Assembly: GCA_964356135.1 (NCBI GenBank)
Contig: CAYHGV010000018.1
Location: forward strand, 1 to 37,396
From: CAYHGV01 sp964356135
Lineage (GTDB): Bacteria; Hydrothermota; Tepidihabitantia; CAYHGV01
Direction of reading: 5' to 3'
Length of the DNA stretch: 37,396 bases
Shown: positions 7,276 to 15,523 of the stretch, piece after piece
Numbering within the stretch: the first letter of the stretch is position 1
Layout of the letters: each line of letters opens with the position of its first letter
Translations under genes and position numbers: made by a program
Notes under the pieces: model-generated
Seen by the model: only the letters and a program-made list of their open reading frames with translations
Told to the model about the DNA's origin: nothing
The model's database searches: none

Positions 7276-8673
7276 ATGGTAAAAACAATAGTACTACTGA
7301 CCATGGTCATATCCTCCAGCTATGGAGCCTGGCAGATTGAGACGGTGGAAGAACCGATCTTGGGCTTTGACACCAACCCGACATCGATCGCCATAACCAG
7401 CACCCAGGCACCGGCGATCGCTTATGTTTCTCGTCCCGATGTCGAGACCGATATGTCCATTACCTATGCCTGGCGACTTCCATCGATGTGGAATAAGGAG
7501 ATCATCCTCCAGGATTATTTAAAAAGTTCTCTCGCCGACCTCTGTCTCGATTATGCCGATGACCCCTATATTGGCATCTGGGGCATGGGTCCCTACGGTC
7601 TCGTGTTCATGCGCAGAACTGGCAGTGATTGGCTTGTCGATACGCTGGTCGACAATTCCACCATCGAAGCGGTGGCGTTCAAGCTGCGCCTTCCCCAGTT
7701 CCCCAGTTTTGCCTATTGCCGTATCGACTCGACCGGCAACCACCTCTATTATGCATCCTGGGACACTTCCGGCTGGTTGATTCAACCCGCACTTCTGAAT
7801 ATCGGAGCCATCAAGGCCACCGACCTCACCCACCACGAAAGCATACCGTATGTTTCGTTCATTGGTAAGTATCAAGGGATAACCCAGGGATTGGTCTGTG
7901 CAAACCGGGTGACCGGCAACTGGACCGCCGAGACGCTTGCTACAATCTCTGCCAATGCCGCGGGTCGGACCAGTATCCTCATTGACCAGACAGGCCATCC
8001 CCACATCTTTTGTTATGGATATTTGATTCCGGCAAATAAAAACGGCGTTATCCATTGCTACGATGCCGGTTCCGGCTGGCAGGCAGAGGTGGTCGATACT
8101 CTCGGTTCATCTTGGTGGAACTGCCCCTGCGCAGCCTGCATCGATCAATCGGGAAGATTCCATCTCGTCTATACGACCAAACATCCGGCTAGCCGGGAGC
8201 TGAGCCTCGTTTATGCTTATCATAACGGCACAAGCTGGCTGACCGAAAAGGTCGTCTCCAGCGATACCACGATCGCTTCATTCTGCGGCGCTTCGATCGC
8301 CGTCGATTCCCTGACTATCCCCCATCTGTCTTTCCGGTATACTGACATGACGAACGGTTGGTCCGCAATCCGATACGCCCGGCGCGACCAACCACCGGCG
8401 GTGACAGAAAAATCCTTCCCGGCGACAGTAAAAACAGTTATTGTTTCTCCGAGTATCGCGAAAGAGAAAGTATCTCTTCAACTCCCAAACATCTCAGGTC
8501 GAGTTACAATTCTCCTCTATGACCAGACCGGTAGAAGGATGACCCGTCTTTATGAAGGCGAACCCCGAAATGAATTATCCTTCTCAACCAAAACGCTTGC
8601 CACCGGTGTCTATTTCATCCTGATCGAATCGCACGGCCAAAGATGGATAAAAAAATTAATTTTCTTGAAATAA
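7276..8673 (+). CDS. Secreted propeller-like protein with C-terminal type A sorting domain; function unknown
   Basis: 465 residues. Signal peptide residues 1-17 (ending SSYG, then AWQIETV). The body (about 20-385) has repeated blocks with aromatic and small-residue strands ('GWLIQPALLNIGAI', 'TGNWTAETLATISANAAG', 'GWQAEVVDTLGSSWWNCP', 'SWLTEKVVSSDTT'), which resemble BNR/sialidase-like propeller blades; I cannot name a family. The last ~75 residues (SPSIAKEKVSLQLP, LLYDQTGRRM, LATGVYFILIE, KKLIFLK) are a clear C-terminal sorting-type domain. The start is supported by AAAGGAAG just upstream of ATG 7276. It lies 46 bp after the beta-helix gene and is probably cotranscribed with it. Confidence 0.75.
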   Translation: MVKTIVLLTMVISSSYGAWQIETVEEPILGFDTNPTSIAITSTQAPAIAYVSRPDVETDMSITYAWRLPSMWNKEIILQDYLKSSLADLCLDYADDPYIGIWGMGPYGLVFMRRTGSDWLVDTLVDNSTIEAVAFKLRLPQFPSFAYCRIDSTGNHLYYASWDTSGWLIQPALLNIGAIKATDLTHHESIPYVSFIGKYQGITQGLVCANRVTGNWTAETLATISANAAGRTSILIDQTGHPHIFCYGYLIPANKNGVIHCYDAGSGWQAEVVDTLGSSWWNCPCAACIDQSGRFHLVYTTKHPASRELSLVYAYHNGTSWLTEKVVSSDTTIASFCGASIAVDSLTIPHLSFRYTDMTNGWSAIRYARRDQPPAVTEKSFPATVKTVIVSPSIAKEKVSLQLPNISGRVTILLYDQTGRRMTRLYEGEPRNELSFSTKTLATGVYFILIESHGQRWIKKLIFLK

Positions 8674-8903
8674 AGAAGATGCAATCAAATTAACGACCAG
8701 AAACTTAAATCTCATAACAACGCCGTAACTATTGAGATTGCTCGACACGCAATGACAAAAAGAGGCAAGTCTTACCGTTACAATTTATCACCCTGGGTCC
8801 ACCAACAAATGGAGCGGGCACAGGGTCTCAATACATAAGCCGGGATTCTTCGGCTCCGTGCAGGAGCCTCAGAAGGACAATTGGGGCTTCCCCTGAGAGC
8901 TAA

Positions 8904-9011
8904 AAAACTACTCTTTACCACAAAGTTCCCCATTAGATTACCTGATTTAATTAACTTTATACTGTATATCTAATGGGGAGTGCCCTTTGTGGTTAAAAAT
9001 GACTTATTCAG
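8904..9011. repeat. Nested inverted-repeat element, compact copy (A)
   Basis: Outer arms CCACAAAG (8918-8925) / CTTTGTGG (8985-8992) enclose inner arms CCCCATTAGAT (8928-8938) / ATCTAATGGGG (8968-8978) around an AT-rich loop. Three blocks recur in the opposite orientation at 23149-23519: 8964-9011 matches 23149-23196 (47 of 48), 8928-8952 matches 23356-23380 (24 of 25), and 8904-8925 matches 23498-23519 (22 of 22). The strong conservation over two loci marks it as a mobile or non-autonomous repeat; it could also fold in RNA. Confidence 0.75.
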
Positions 9012-9029
9012 GGACTTCGTCCCCTCTCC

Positions 9030-9057
9030 TTGACAAGCCGGGTTGAATCGGTAATAT
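9030..9057 (+). promoter_or_regulatory. tldDE promoter, predicted leaderless
   Basis: TTGACA (9030-9035), 16-bp spacer, TAATAT (9052-9057). The ATG of tldD is at 9064, only 6 nt after the -10, so transcription should start at or next to the initiation codon. No Shine-Dalgarno is present. Confidence 0.6.
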
Positions 9058-9063
9058 CAGACC

Positions 9064-10431
9064 ATGAAAATACCACTAAAAGATATCGTCAGCACCATTT
9101 CTGCGGACTATGCCGATATCCGACTCGAGGAGTTTGAGCGGACGCGCATCGTCTATCGCGGAAACACGCTCGAAGAATTGGGCAAAAATTTTGAGAAAGG
9201 CGGTTGCCTGCGGATTTTCAATACGGGCAACTGGGGAATAATAAATTTTAACGAGCCGCCCTCATCATTCAGCCGATCGGTGGAAGCGGCGCTTGCAAAC
9301 ACCGCCCTGATCAAACCGCGCACCGGCAAGATTGAAACGGTTGAGCCGAAACAAGCCACGATAACTATTAAGAAAGAAAACGATGTCCGAAGCGTACCGT
9401 TGGAAGCGAAGCGAGACTTACTCAGCCGCTATAACGACATTTTGTTAAAAAATAAAGGCATCACCTCGACCACCGCATATTACGAGGATACCGTCAAGCA
9501 GACCTCCTTTGCCTCTTCTGATGGGCGGATAATAGATGAAGAAAAGGTCTACACCGGAATTTCACTAAGTGCCATCGCCCGCGATGGTTCGAATGTCCAG
9601 ACCTATTCAAAATCATTTGGCACTACTCGGGGTTTCGACAGCCTGCTCGGTAAAGAAAATGAAATTGAAAAAATTGCAAAAACCGCCCTCGACCTCTTAC
9701 GCGCCGACAAGGTCCAAGCCGGGGTCTATACGATCATCATCGACCCCCAGCTTGCCGGTGTCTTCGCTCACGAGGCTTTTGGTCATATGTCCGAAGCCGA
9801 CCACATCTATGAAAACGAACGTCTCACGGAGCTGATGCGGCTCGGCAGCCGGTTTGGGGTTCCGGAATTGGCGATCGTTGATGACCCGACCGTCGGCGGC
9901 GAACGGGGCAGCTATCAGTTCGACGATGAGGGGATTGACGCGCGCAAAACCTATTTAATTAAAGACGGTATTCTCGCCGGCCATCTCCACAATCGGCAGA
10001 CCGCCCAGAAGATGCACGAACCGCTGACCGGCAACGGTCGGAGCATCAACTACCGGTATGCACCGATTGTTCGGATGTCGAACACCTTTATCGAACCCCG
10101 GCAGCGAACGCTCGAATCGATGCTCGATGGAATTAAAAAAGGCTTGTATGTCGTGGGCAGCCGGGGCGGTATGACCGAGCTCGAAGCATTTACCTTTTCC
10201 TCCCAGTATGCCTATCTGATTGAAAACGGCAAACTGACCACCACCATGCTGCGTGATGTTGTTCTGTCCGGTAATGTCTTTGAGACATTAAAAAACATCG
10301 ATGCGATTGGCGACGACCTCGCTCTCTTCGGCGGATTGGGCGGCTGCGGCAAAGGAAACCAGGCGCCGCTGCCGGTCAGTCTGGGTGGACCTCATATTCG
10401 AATTAAAAATGTGGTAATCGGAGGCCGCTGA
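9064..10431 (+). CDS. tldD: TldD metalloprotease subunit
   Basis: 455-residue catalytic subunit of the TldD/TldE heterodimeric zinc protease, which in characterised systems degrades unfolded peptides and matures some peptide antibiotics (for example microcin B17). The zinc-binding HExxxH is at His236-Glu237 to His241 (FAHEAFGHMSEAD). The family-typical GRSINYRYAPIVRMSNTFIE and GCGKGNQAPLPVS segments are present near the C-terminus. Length is normal for the family. The ATG at 9064 is supported by its position directly after a -10 element. The stop TGA overlaps the tldE start (TGATG), implying translational coupling. No peptide-toxin precursor is seen nearby, so a housekeeping role is the simplest reading. 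Confidence 0.95.
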   Translation: MKIPLKDIVSTISADYADIRLEEFERTRIVYRGNTLEELGKNFEKGGCLRIFNTGNWGIINFNEPPSSFSRSVEAALANTALIKPRTGKIETVEPKQATITIKKENDVRSVPLEAKRDLLSRYNDILLKNKGITSTTAYYEDTVKQTSFASSDGRIIDEEKVYTGISLSAIARDGSNVQTYSKSFGTTRGFDSLLGKENEIEKIAKTALDLLRADKVQAGVYTIIIDPQLAGVFAHEAFGHMSEADHIYENERLTELMRLGSRFGVPELAIVDDPTVGGERGSYQFDDEGIDARKTYLIKDGILAGHLHNRQTAQKMHEPLTGNGRSINYRYAPIVRMSNTFIEPRQRTLESMLDGIKKGLYVVGSRGGMTELEAFTFSSQYAYLIENGKLTTTMLRDVVLSGNVFETLKNIDAIGDDLALFGGLGGCGKGNQAPLPVSLGGPHIRIKNVVIGGR

Positions 10432-11735
10432 TGGAAGACACGATTATCCGCCAGTTGAAGAACACCGGTTGCACCGGTGACATCTTCAGTACCGAATCTG
10501 AAACCTCATCGGTACAGTTTGTCGCCAACCACCCGAATGCGATTGAGACCAAGTTCAGTCGAGGCATGGGTTTACGGGTAATCAAAGATGGTCGAATCGG
10601 ATTTTCCAGCACCACCAATTTTGATAAATGCGATGAGCTGGTTGAAGCGGCAGTGACCACGAGCCGGTTCGGCGATGAAGCACGGTTTGCGTTACCGAAA
10701 GCAATCGACTATCCCCGACCCAAAACCACCGACCAGCGGGTCGTCAATCTCACACCGGCGACAATGGTCGCGACCGGCGAGGAGATCATCGATCGCTTTC
10801 GAGAAAAGGAGCCGGAGGCAAAATTCGATTTACGCTTCACCAAATCGGTCAGCACGGTTCGCCTGTTTAACACCGAAGGTACCGCGATCGAATTTGATTT
10901 TGCCGCCTATTATCTCGGGTTAGAAGGGCTGGTTATCATCGATTCGAGTCTCGTCTGGGTCTACGATTTTATCAACCTCTCTTCGGGTGAACCGCTCAAA
11001 CTCGATGATCTGTTAAACCGAAACCTGGAGCTGTTCCAACGGGCACGCCGCAAAGAGCGGTTGGCATCCAAAAATTATCCGGCAATACTTATGCCGCTGA
11101 CCGTAACCGACCTGTTAACGACGCTCATGCCGGGCGTCAACGGTAAAGCATTCCAGAAAGGTATCTCGCCATTGATCGGGAAAGAGAACACCCGGATCCT
11201 CGACCCAAAACTGACAGTCTATGATGACGGTCTGGTCGACTATGGTTTGGGGTCGGCACCATTCGATGGCGACGGTCTTCCGAAACGACGGACACCGATC
11301 GTCGAAGGTGGCGTATTCAAAACCTTCCTCTTCGACCTCCAGACCGGTGGCAGCGTAGCCCGCCCCTCGACCGGTAACGGCCAGCGGAGCTATGCATCAC
11401 TCCCTACTCCCGGTTTCAATAATCTTGTGGTAAAACCCGGGAAAGCTCATCTGCCGGATGCGATTGCCAGCATTCAAGAGGGAGTGCTGGTCTACACTGC
11501 GGTCGGCGGCGGCCAGTCCAATCTCTTAGCCGGTGACTTTTCGTTGAATATTTCTTTGGGCTATAAGATTGAAAAAGGAACCATTACCGGTCGAATCAAA
11601 GATGTTATGATGGCAGGGAATTTTTACGAAGCCGGCCAAGAACTGGAGGATGTTGGTGCCGCGACCACCGATTTGGGAAACTACCGGCTCCCGTTTTTCT
11701 GGTTTAAAAACTTAAAGTTTGCCGCGAAGGATTAA
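10431..11735 (+). CDS. pmbA: TldE/PmbA, non-catalytic partner of TldD
   Basis: 434-residue member of the same PmbA/TldD family but without the HExxxH motif, as expected for TldE, which pairs with TldD and shapes the proteolytic chamber. Recognisable stretches include RGMGLRVIKDGRIGFSST near the N-terminus and GNGQRSYASLPTPGFNNLVV with GAATTDLGNYRLPFFWFKNL toward the C-terminus. It starts at 10431, sharing one base with the tldD stop, and must be cotranscribed with it. Confidence 0.93.
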   Translation: MEDTIIRQLKNTGCTGDIFSTESETSSVQFVANHPNAIETKFSRGMGLRVIKDGRIGFSSTTNFDKCDELVEAAVTTSRFGDEARFALPKAIDYPRPKTTDQRVVNLTPATMVATGEEIIDRFREKEPEAKFDLRFTKSVSTVRLFNTEGTAIEFDFAAYYLGLEGLVIIDSSLVWVYDFINLSSGEPLKLDDLLNRNLELFQRARRKERLASKNYPAILMPLTVTDLLTTLMPGVNGKAFQKGISPLIGKENTRILDPKLTVYDDGLVDYGLGSAPFDGDGLPKRRTPIVEGGVFKTFLFDLQTGGSVARPSTGNGQRSYASLPTPGFNNLVVKPGKAHLPDAIASIQEGVLVYTAVGGGQSNLLAGDFSLNISLGYKIEKGTITGRIKDVMMAGNFYEAGQELEDVGAATTDLGNYRLPFFWFKNLKFAAKD

Positions 11736-11800
11736 CGGAGAGAGCGTGAAAGATATCCTCTCGTTAAAATTCATTCAATGAACACTGAAAAAAACATTTA

Positions 11801-11819
11801 TATCACGAAAGCCACGAAA
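11801..11819. repeat. Dispersed 'CACGAAAG' intergenic repeat, copy 2
   Basis: TATCACGAAAGCCACGAAA matches 4293-4311 at 17 of 19 positions; another GCACGAAA follows at 11828-11835. Confidence 0.5.
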
Positions 11820-11834
11820 CTCGGAAAGCACGAA

Positions 11835-11865
11835 ATGCGAAGCAGAGGCGGAGCGTAGCGACACC
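11835..11865 (+). repeat. ATGCGAAGCA-N6-GAGCGTAGCGA repeat, intergenic copy
   Basis: ATGCGAAGCA (11835-11844), six variable bases, GAGCGTAGCGACACC (11851-11865). The same arrangement and spacing occur in the coding insertion at 7061-7091. Confidence 0.65.
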
Positions 11866-11910
11866 AATGACAACTAATAAGACGAAAATTTTTTCATTCG
11901 GGATATTCGT

Positions 11911-11927
11911 CGGCTCGGAACGAGCCG
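11911..11927. other. Short perfect hairpin upstream of alr
   Basis: CGGCTCG-GAA-CGAGCCG, a 7-bp perfect stem with a 3-nt loop, 31 nt before the alr ATG. It has no following T-tract, so it is more likely a leader structure or operator than an intrinsic terminator. Confidence 0.4.
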
Positions 11928-11958
11928 CAATCATTCGAGCCATTCGATCATTTTCACC

Positions 11959-13104
11959 ATGGAAGCGTTAGGACGGGTCTGGGCGGAAATTAATTTAGAC
12001 GCCCTGGTCGACAACTTCCGGTCGGTCAAGCGACAGGTGGGCAACAAAAAGATTATGCTCGCGATTAAAGCCGATGCCTACGGCCACGGTGCGCGCGAGG
12101 TCGCGAAATGTCTGGTCAAAGAAGGACTGGATATGGTCGGCGTCGCTTCGGTCGCCGAAGGAATTGACTTGCGAACCGACGGCGGATTAACAATCCCGAT
12201 TCTCGTCTTAAGCCCCACCCCCTACGATGAAATCCTTGACGTCTTCAATTATCATTTGACACCCACCATTACCGAACTCGATTTTGCCCGGCTCGTTGCC
12301 GCCACGGCGGAAGAACGTCGGTGCCGACTCAAGGTTCAGGTTGAGGTCGATACCGGCATGGGCCGCACCGGCTTCGCCTATGCCGACGCCCTGGGAGCGA
12401 TTTTAGAGATAGCACAAAATCCCGCTTTGGAGCTCGAGGGTATCTTCACCCATTTCCCGGCTGCCGATTCCGATCTGGAGTTTACGAGAAACCAGATTAC
12501 TGATTTTAACCGCTTGCTCACCCGGCTTGCACAAGCCGGTGTTACTCCGCCGTTAAAACACGCTGCCAATTCTTCCGGTTTTTTGAATTTCCCGGAATCC
12601 CATTTTGATATGGTCCGACCCGGCCTTACCGTCTACGGTATCTACCCCAATCATTCTTTACAACCAAAAATTGACCTGCGACCGGTGATGAGTCTCAAAA
12701 CCCGAGTGGTCAACCTCCAGCGACTCGCCCGCGGCCAGAGCGTCAGCTACGGCCGGAGTTTCCGGCTCGAGCGCGATTCCCAGATCGCAGTTCTCTCCTG
12801 CGGTTACGGCGACGGCTATCCCCGTCTCCTCTCCAATCGAGGTGAGGTTCTGCTGCGGGGAAAACGCGCACCAATTGTCGGCGCGGTCTGTATGGACTTG
12901 ACGATGGTCGATGTCACCGATCACCCGGTCGTGAATATCGGCGATGAGGTTCTGCTGATGGGCGATGGGATTTCAGTTCACGAAGTTGCGGCTTGGGCTG
13001 AAACGATACCGTACGAGATAATCTGCCTGATTTCGCCGCGGGTGCCGCGGGTCTATCTCCATAACGGTAAACGCGAAACGATCCGAACCCTCTTAACCCT
13101 CTGA
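11959..13104 (+). CDS. alr: Alanine racemase (PLP-dependent)
   Basis: 381 residues. Interconverts L- and D-alanine in the cytoplasm to supply D-Ala for peptidoglycan. The PLP lysine is Lys37 in AIKADAYGHG; the second catalytic base is Tyr264 in QSVSYGRSF; the CGYGDGYPRLLSNRGEVLLRG and GAVCMDLTMVDVT segments are family hallmarks. The ATG at 11959 aligns with the usual N-terminus (RVWAEINLDALVDNF) although no Shine-Dalgarno or convincing promoter is visible. It leads a packed cluster with the DUF1844 gene 4 bp downstream. Confidence 0.95.
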   Translation: MEALGRVWAEINLDALVDNFRSVKRQVGNKKIMLAIKADAYGHGAREVAKCLVKEGLDMVGVASVAEGIDLRTDGGLTIPILVLSPTPYDEILDVFNYHLTPTITELDFARLVAATAEERRCRLKVQVEVDTGMGRTGFAYADALGAILEIAQNPALELEGIFTHFPAADSDLEFTRNQITDFNRLLTRLAQAGVTPPLKHAANSSGFLNFPESHFDMVRPGLTVYGIYPNHSLQPKIDLRPVMSLKTRVVNLQRLARGQSVSYGRSFRLERDSQIAVLSCGYGDGYPRLLSNRGEVLLRGKRAPIVGAVCMDLTMVDVTDHPVVNIGDEVLLMGDGISVHEVAAWAETIPYEIICLISPRVPRVYLHNGKRETIRTLLTL

Positions 13105-13108
13105 GCCG

Positions 13109-13429
13109 ATGGATCACCATAACCAGCCTCCACTCCCGCCCGCCTCATTTGCCAGCCTTGTGCTCATGCTCGCGACCGGCGCGGTCCAGTATCTCGGCCT
13201 TGCCCCGGACCCGATCACCAAAAAGGTTGAGCCCAATCTCGACCTGGCAAAGCATACCATTGACGTGCTGGAAATAGTCAAGGAAAAAACGAAAGGCAAC
13301 CTTAATGAAAACGAAGCGGAGATGCTCGACGGATTGCTGCACGATTTGCGGCTCAAATATTTAGCGGCGCTTGACGCTACCAAGCAAGAACCGAAGCCTC
13401 CCGTTCAAGAGAAAAAGGGGGAGAAATGA
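13109..13429 (+). CDS. DUF1844 family protein
   Basis: 106 residues. The segment from PPASFASLVLMLATGAVQYL through LAKHTIDVLEIVKEKTKGN and LHDLRLKYLAAL matches the DUF1844 family of small bacterial proteins of unknown function. The N-terminal half has a hydrophobic helix (about residues 11-29); the tail is Lys/Glu/Pro-rich. It starts 4 bp after alr and its stop overlaps the next start by 4 bases (ATGA, 13426-13429), so its translation is likely coupled on both sides. Confidence 0.85.
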   Translation: MDHHNQPPLPPASFASLVLMLATGAVQYLGLAPDPITKKVEPNLDLAKHTIDVLEIVKEKTKGNLNENEAEMLDGLLHDLRLKYLAALDATKQEPKPPVQEKKGEK

Positions 13430-14004
13430 AATGTCCCTTCTGGCATACGTTGGTTCGGCGGACCGAACCCCGGTGCGATTCCGCCGGTAAAAAAATCGGC
13501 GAGGAGGTTTTTTTCGAACTGAGCCACGAGGACTGCAAAAAAGCAGACTGCCAGCTCTACGATAAAGAAAGCCGACTCTGTTCGATTCCCGATGCCAATA
13601 AAAAACAGGCGCAGATCGTAGAAAATCTTGCCACGACATTACCGATGCGGCTGAAATCCGATTTCGATAAAAGCCTGTTCGAAAAAGCCGAGATGCTCAG
13701 CGTCGTCGTCTCATCCGGCCTCACCCATCTCCAGGACGCCCTCAAAGGTAACCACGAAACGCTCACTAAAAATCTCGAACGCCTGATCAAAGAGACCAAC
13801 GCTCAGCAAGCCGAGATTGTGCGTCAGCTTAAAGAAACCCCGGAACGAGAAAAAGCCCTGCTTGCGACCCTAACCAAAATTTCGACCCAACTGGAGGTCC
13901 TGGGCCAGCTGGCATCGAAAATTGATACCGTCTCGAAACGGGGCGAAGTTTTAGAAAAGGCGCTGGTCGATGTCATAACCTTTTTAACCAAGCCCAAAAA
14001 ATGA
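13426..14004 (+). CDS. Small protein with Cys-rich N-terminus and long coiled coil; unknown function
   Basis: 192 residues with no export signal. The first ~52 residues contain five cysteines (3, 17, 37, 42, 52) and His7/His34, a pattern that could bind zinc or an iron-sulfur cluster. Residues about 60-190 are charged, heptad-like and lack prolines apart from one turn, predicting a long coiled coil (for example NHETLTKNLERLIKETNAQQ, then LATLTKISTQLEVLGQLASK). I do not recognise a family. ATGA overlap with DUF1844 and close spacing to the lipoprotein gene suggest a shared transcript with alr, possibly an envelope-related role, which is a guess from position. Confidence 0.7.
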   Translation: MKCPFWHTLVRRTEPRCDSAGKKIGEEVFFELSHEDCKKADCQLYDKESRLCSIPDANKKQAQIVENLATTLPMRLKSDFDKSLFEKAEMLSVVVSSGLTHLQDALKGNHETLTKNLERLIKETNAQQAEIVRQLKETPEREKALLATLTKISTQLEVLGQLASKIDTVSKRGEVLEKALVDVITFLTKPKK

Positions 14005-14021
14005 ATTACCCGGAGGTAACG

Positions 14022-14678
14022 ATGAAACGGCTATTCCTGATTCTGTGTTCGGCGGTACTGGTAACCGGTTGTTCGCAATCGAGTTCGTATAAACTCTCAC
14101 CCTGGAAAGTCGGGCAGTGGGTTGAATACCGAGTAACACCGCCCGGCGAAGCCGCGCCCCAAGGCGCTGGTTCCACCCGGATACGGTATTCGCTGGTTGG
14201 CGACTACCAGGCCGAAGGTATCAAATATTTCTGGTTTGAAACTTACGGAACGGTCGACACCAGTAATTTTATTTTTAAGATGATGGTGCCCGAGCGATTT
14301 ACCGGTCAGGCTCGCCGGGTGATCATTAAACTGGGAAACGAACCGGCTTACGAAATGCCGAACGAGTTGCTCGAATCACCGACCGAATACCAACCGAAGC
14401 TTTACAGTGAAACCGAAATACTGGCGAAAAAAATTTCTAACGAAAAAGTCACGGTTCCGGCCGGTGACTTCCGCTGCATTCACTCGAAGATTGGCGACGC
14501 CGAGGTCTGGGTATCATCCCAGATCCCGGTTTTAGGTATCGTCAAATACGAGACTGCCACCGAAAAGATGGAACTCAGTGCCTGGGGTGGAAGCGGAGCC
14601 CAGACCCGGATTACCGAACTGCCCGAACGTCTCGATTTAAATAAAATTTTCCCTCAAGGAAAAAATCCAGGGCAATAA
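14022..14678 (+). CDS. Lipoprotein of unknown function (DUF3108-like pattern)
   Basis: 218 residues. The start at 14022 is chosen over the in-frame ATG at 14001 because GGAGGT (14012-14017) sits 4 nt upstream and the protein then begins MKRLFLILCSAVLVTGC, a good type II signal peptide with lipobox VTGC (Cys17). The mature part is beta-rich, starting WKVGQWVEYRV, with EKVTVPAGDFRCIHSKIGD and VWVSSQIPVLGIVKYET, a layout resembling DUF3108-type periplasmic proteins. No catalytic motif is seen. It is the last gene of the alr cluster and converges on the ZIP gene 36 bp away. Confidence 0.75.
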   Translation: MKRLFLILCSAVLVTGCSQSSSYKLSPWKVGQWVEYRVTPPGEAAPQGAGSTRIRYSLVGDYQAEGIKYFWFETYGTVDTSNFIFKMMVPERFTGQARRVIIKLGNEPAYEMPNELLESPTEYQPKLYSETEILAKKISNEKVTVPAGDFRCIHSKIGDAEVWVSSQIPVLGIVKYETATEKMELSAWGGSGAQTRITELPERLDLNKIFPQGKNPGQ

Positions 14679-14714
14679 TCAGGAACCCGCTACTGCAATC
14701 GACGGTTTTTCACC

Positions 14715-15449
14715 TCAGGAGGGTAAAATCGATCTCATCCCCCAGAGTAAGACGATCCCTAAGAGGATAAAGACCAGTTGCACCAGCGATTCCCGTAACC
14801 CGGTCTTTTTTCGCAGTTCGGGCAAGAGGTCGACCAGGGCAATGTAGAGAAACCCGCCCGCCGAAAAAGCGAGCAGAGGAATTTTCACGGCACTCGTATA
14901 CGAACTTAAAAAGTAGGTTGCCACTCCGCCGACAATGCAGGTAGCGGCACTCAACAGATTAAACAGGAGCGCTTTTTTGACCGTGAACCCGCCGTAGACG
15001 AGAATTCCGAAATCACCTAATTCCTGCGGGATCTCATGCAAGGCAACCACGACCGAGGTTGCCACACCCAAGCGAACATCGGTAACAAAACTGGCTGCAA
15101 TCACGACACCGTCGGTAAAATTGTGCAAACCGTCACCGATCAAATTAAGGTAGGTAAAGGTGTGAACATCGCACTCCCCCCGGTGGCAGTGGCGCCAGTA
15201 GAGGAATTTCTCTAAGATAAAAAATACCAGTATCCCTACCGCAACATAATAAAAAGCGGCAAACCCGAGCTCGAGCGATTCGGGCAAAAGGTGGAAGAGT
15301 GCCCCCCCAATGAGACTACCGGTCGCAAAGCTCACCAAAGCAAAAATAATCCCCTCGAGTCGATTTTTCGAGATCCCTAAGGTGATGATGCCAATGAGTG
15401 AAATCAGACTCACGACCACCGTTGCCGCAAGAATGAAGAACAGTATCAT
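14715..15449 (-). CDS. ZIP-family divalent metal transporter
   Basis: 244 residues with about eight predicted membrane helices. The metal-binding helices carry the family motifs HNFTDG (109-114) and HEIPQELGD (138-146). A His/Cys loop after helix III (WRHCHRGECDVH, 86-97) is a likely metal-sensing or -binding segment. Members move zinc, iron or manganese into the cytoplasm; the exact ion cannot be read from sequence. The closest well-known relatives are the ZupT/GufA type. Start: GGAG about 5 nt before the ATG at 15449. It stands alone or at the far end of the clpC-bamA transcript, 74 bp downstream of bamA. Confidence 0.9.
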   Translation of the reverse strand: MILFFILAATVVVSLISLIGIITLGISKNRLEGIIFALVSFATGSLIGGALFHLLPESLELGFAAFYYVAVGILVFFILEKFLYWRHCHRGECDVHTFTYLNLIGDGLHNFTDGVVIAASFVTDVRLGVATSVVVALHEIPQELGDFGILVYGGFTVKKALLFNLLSAATCIVGGVATYFLSSYTSAVKIPLLAFSAGGFLYIALVDLLPELRKKTGLRESLVQLVFILLGIVLLWGMRSILPS

Positions 15450-15523
15450 AGTTTCTCCGACCGTTTTTCTTCCATAGATACTCTCCGACAGACTCCTAGT
15501 TGTTTATTGTAAAACCCGGCGTC

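Larger units (their letters stand above)
8674..9063. other. Intergenic region upstream of tldD with repeats and a leaderless-type promoter
   Basis: No gene is seen in these 390 bp. It holds a hairpin GGCTCC-GTGCA-GGAGCC (8852-8868), a short GGGG/CCCC stem (8883-8893), the nested inverted repeat at 8904-9011, and the tldD promoter at 9030-9057. Confidence 0.7.

Noticed and set aside
8904..9011. Repeat element as a CRISPR array or intrinsic terminator
   Set aside because: There are only inverted, not regularly spaced direct, repeats, and no cas genes. The hairpin has no T-tract directly after the stem in the direction of the upstream gene and lies over 200 bp past its stop.
9064..11735. tldDE as part of a peptide-toxin (microcin-like) biosynthesis cluster
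   Set aside because: No short precursor gene, modification enzyme or export gene is adjacent; the pair stands alone with its own promoter, as in many genomes where it is housekeeping.
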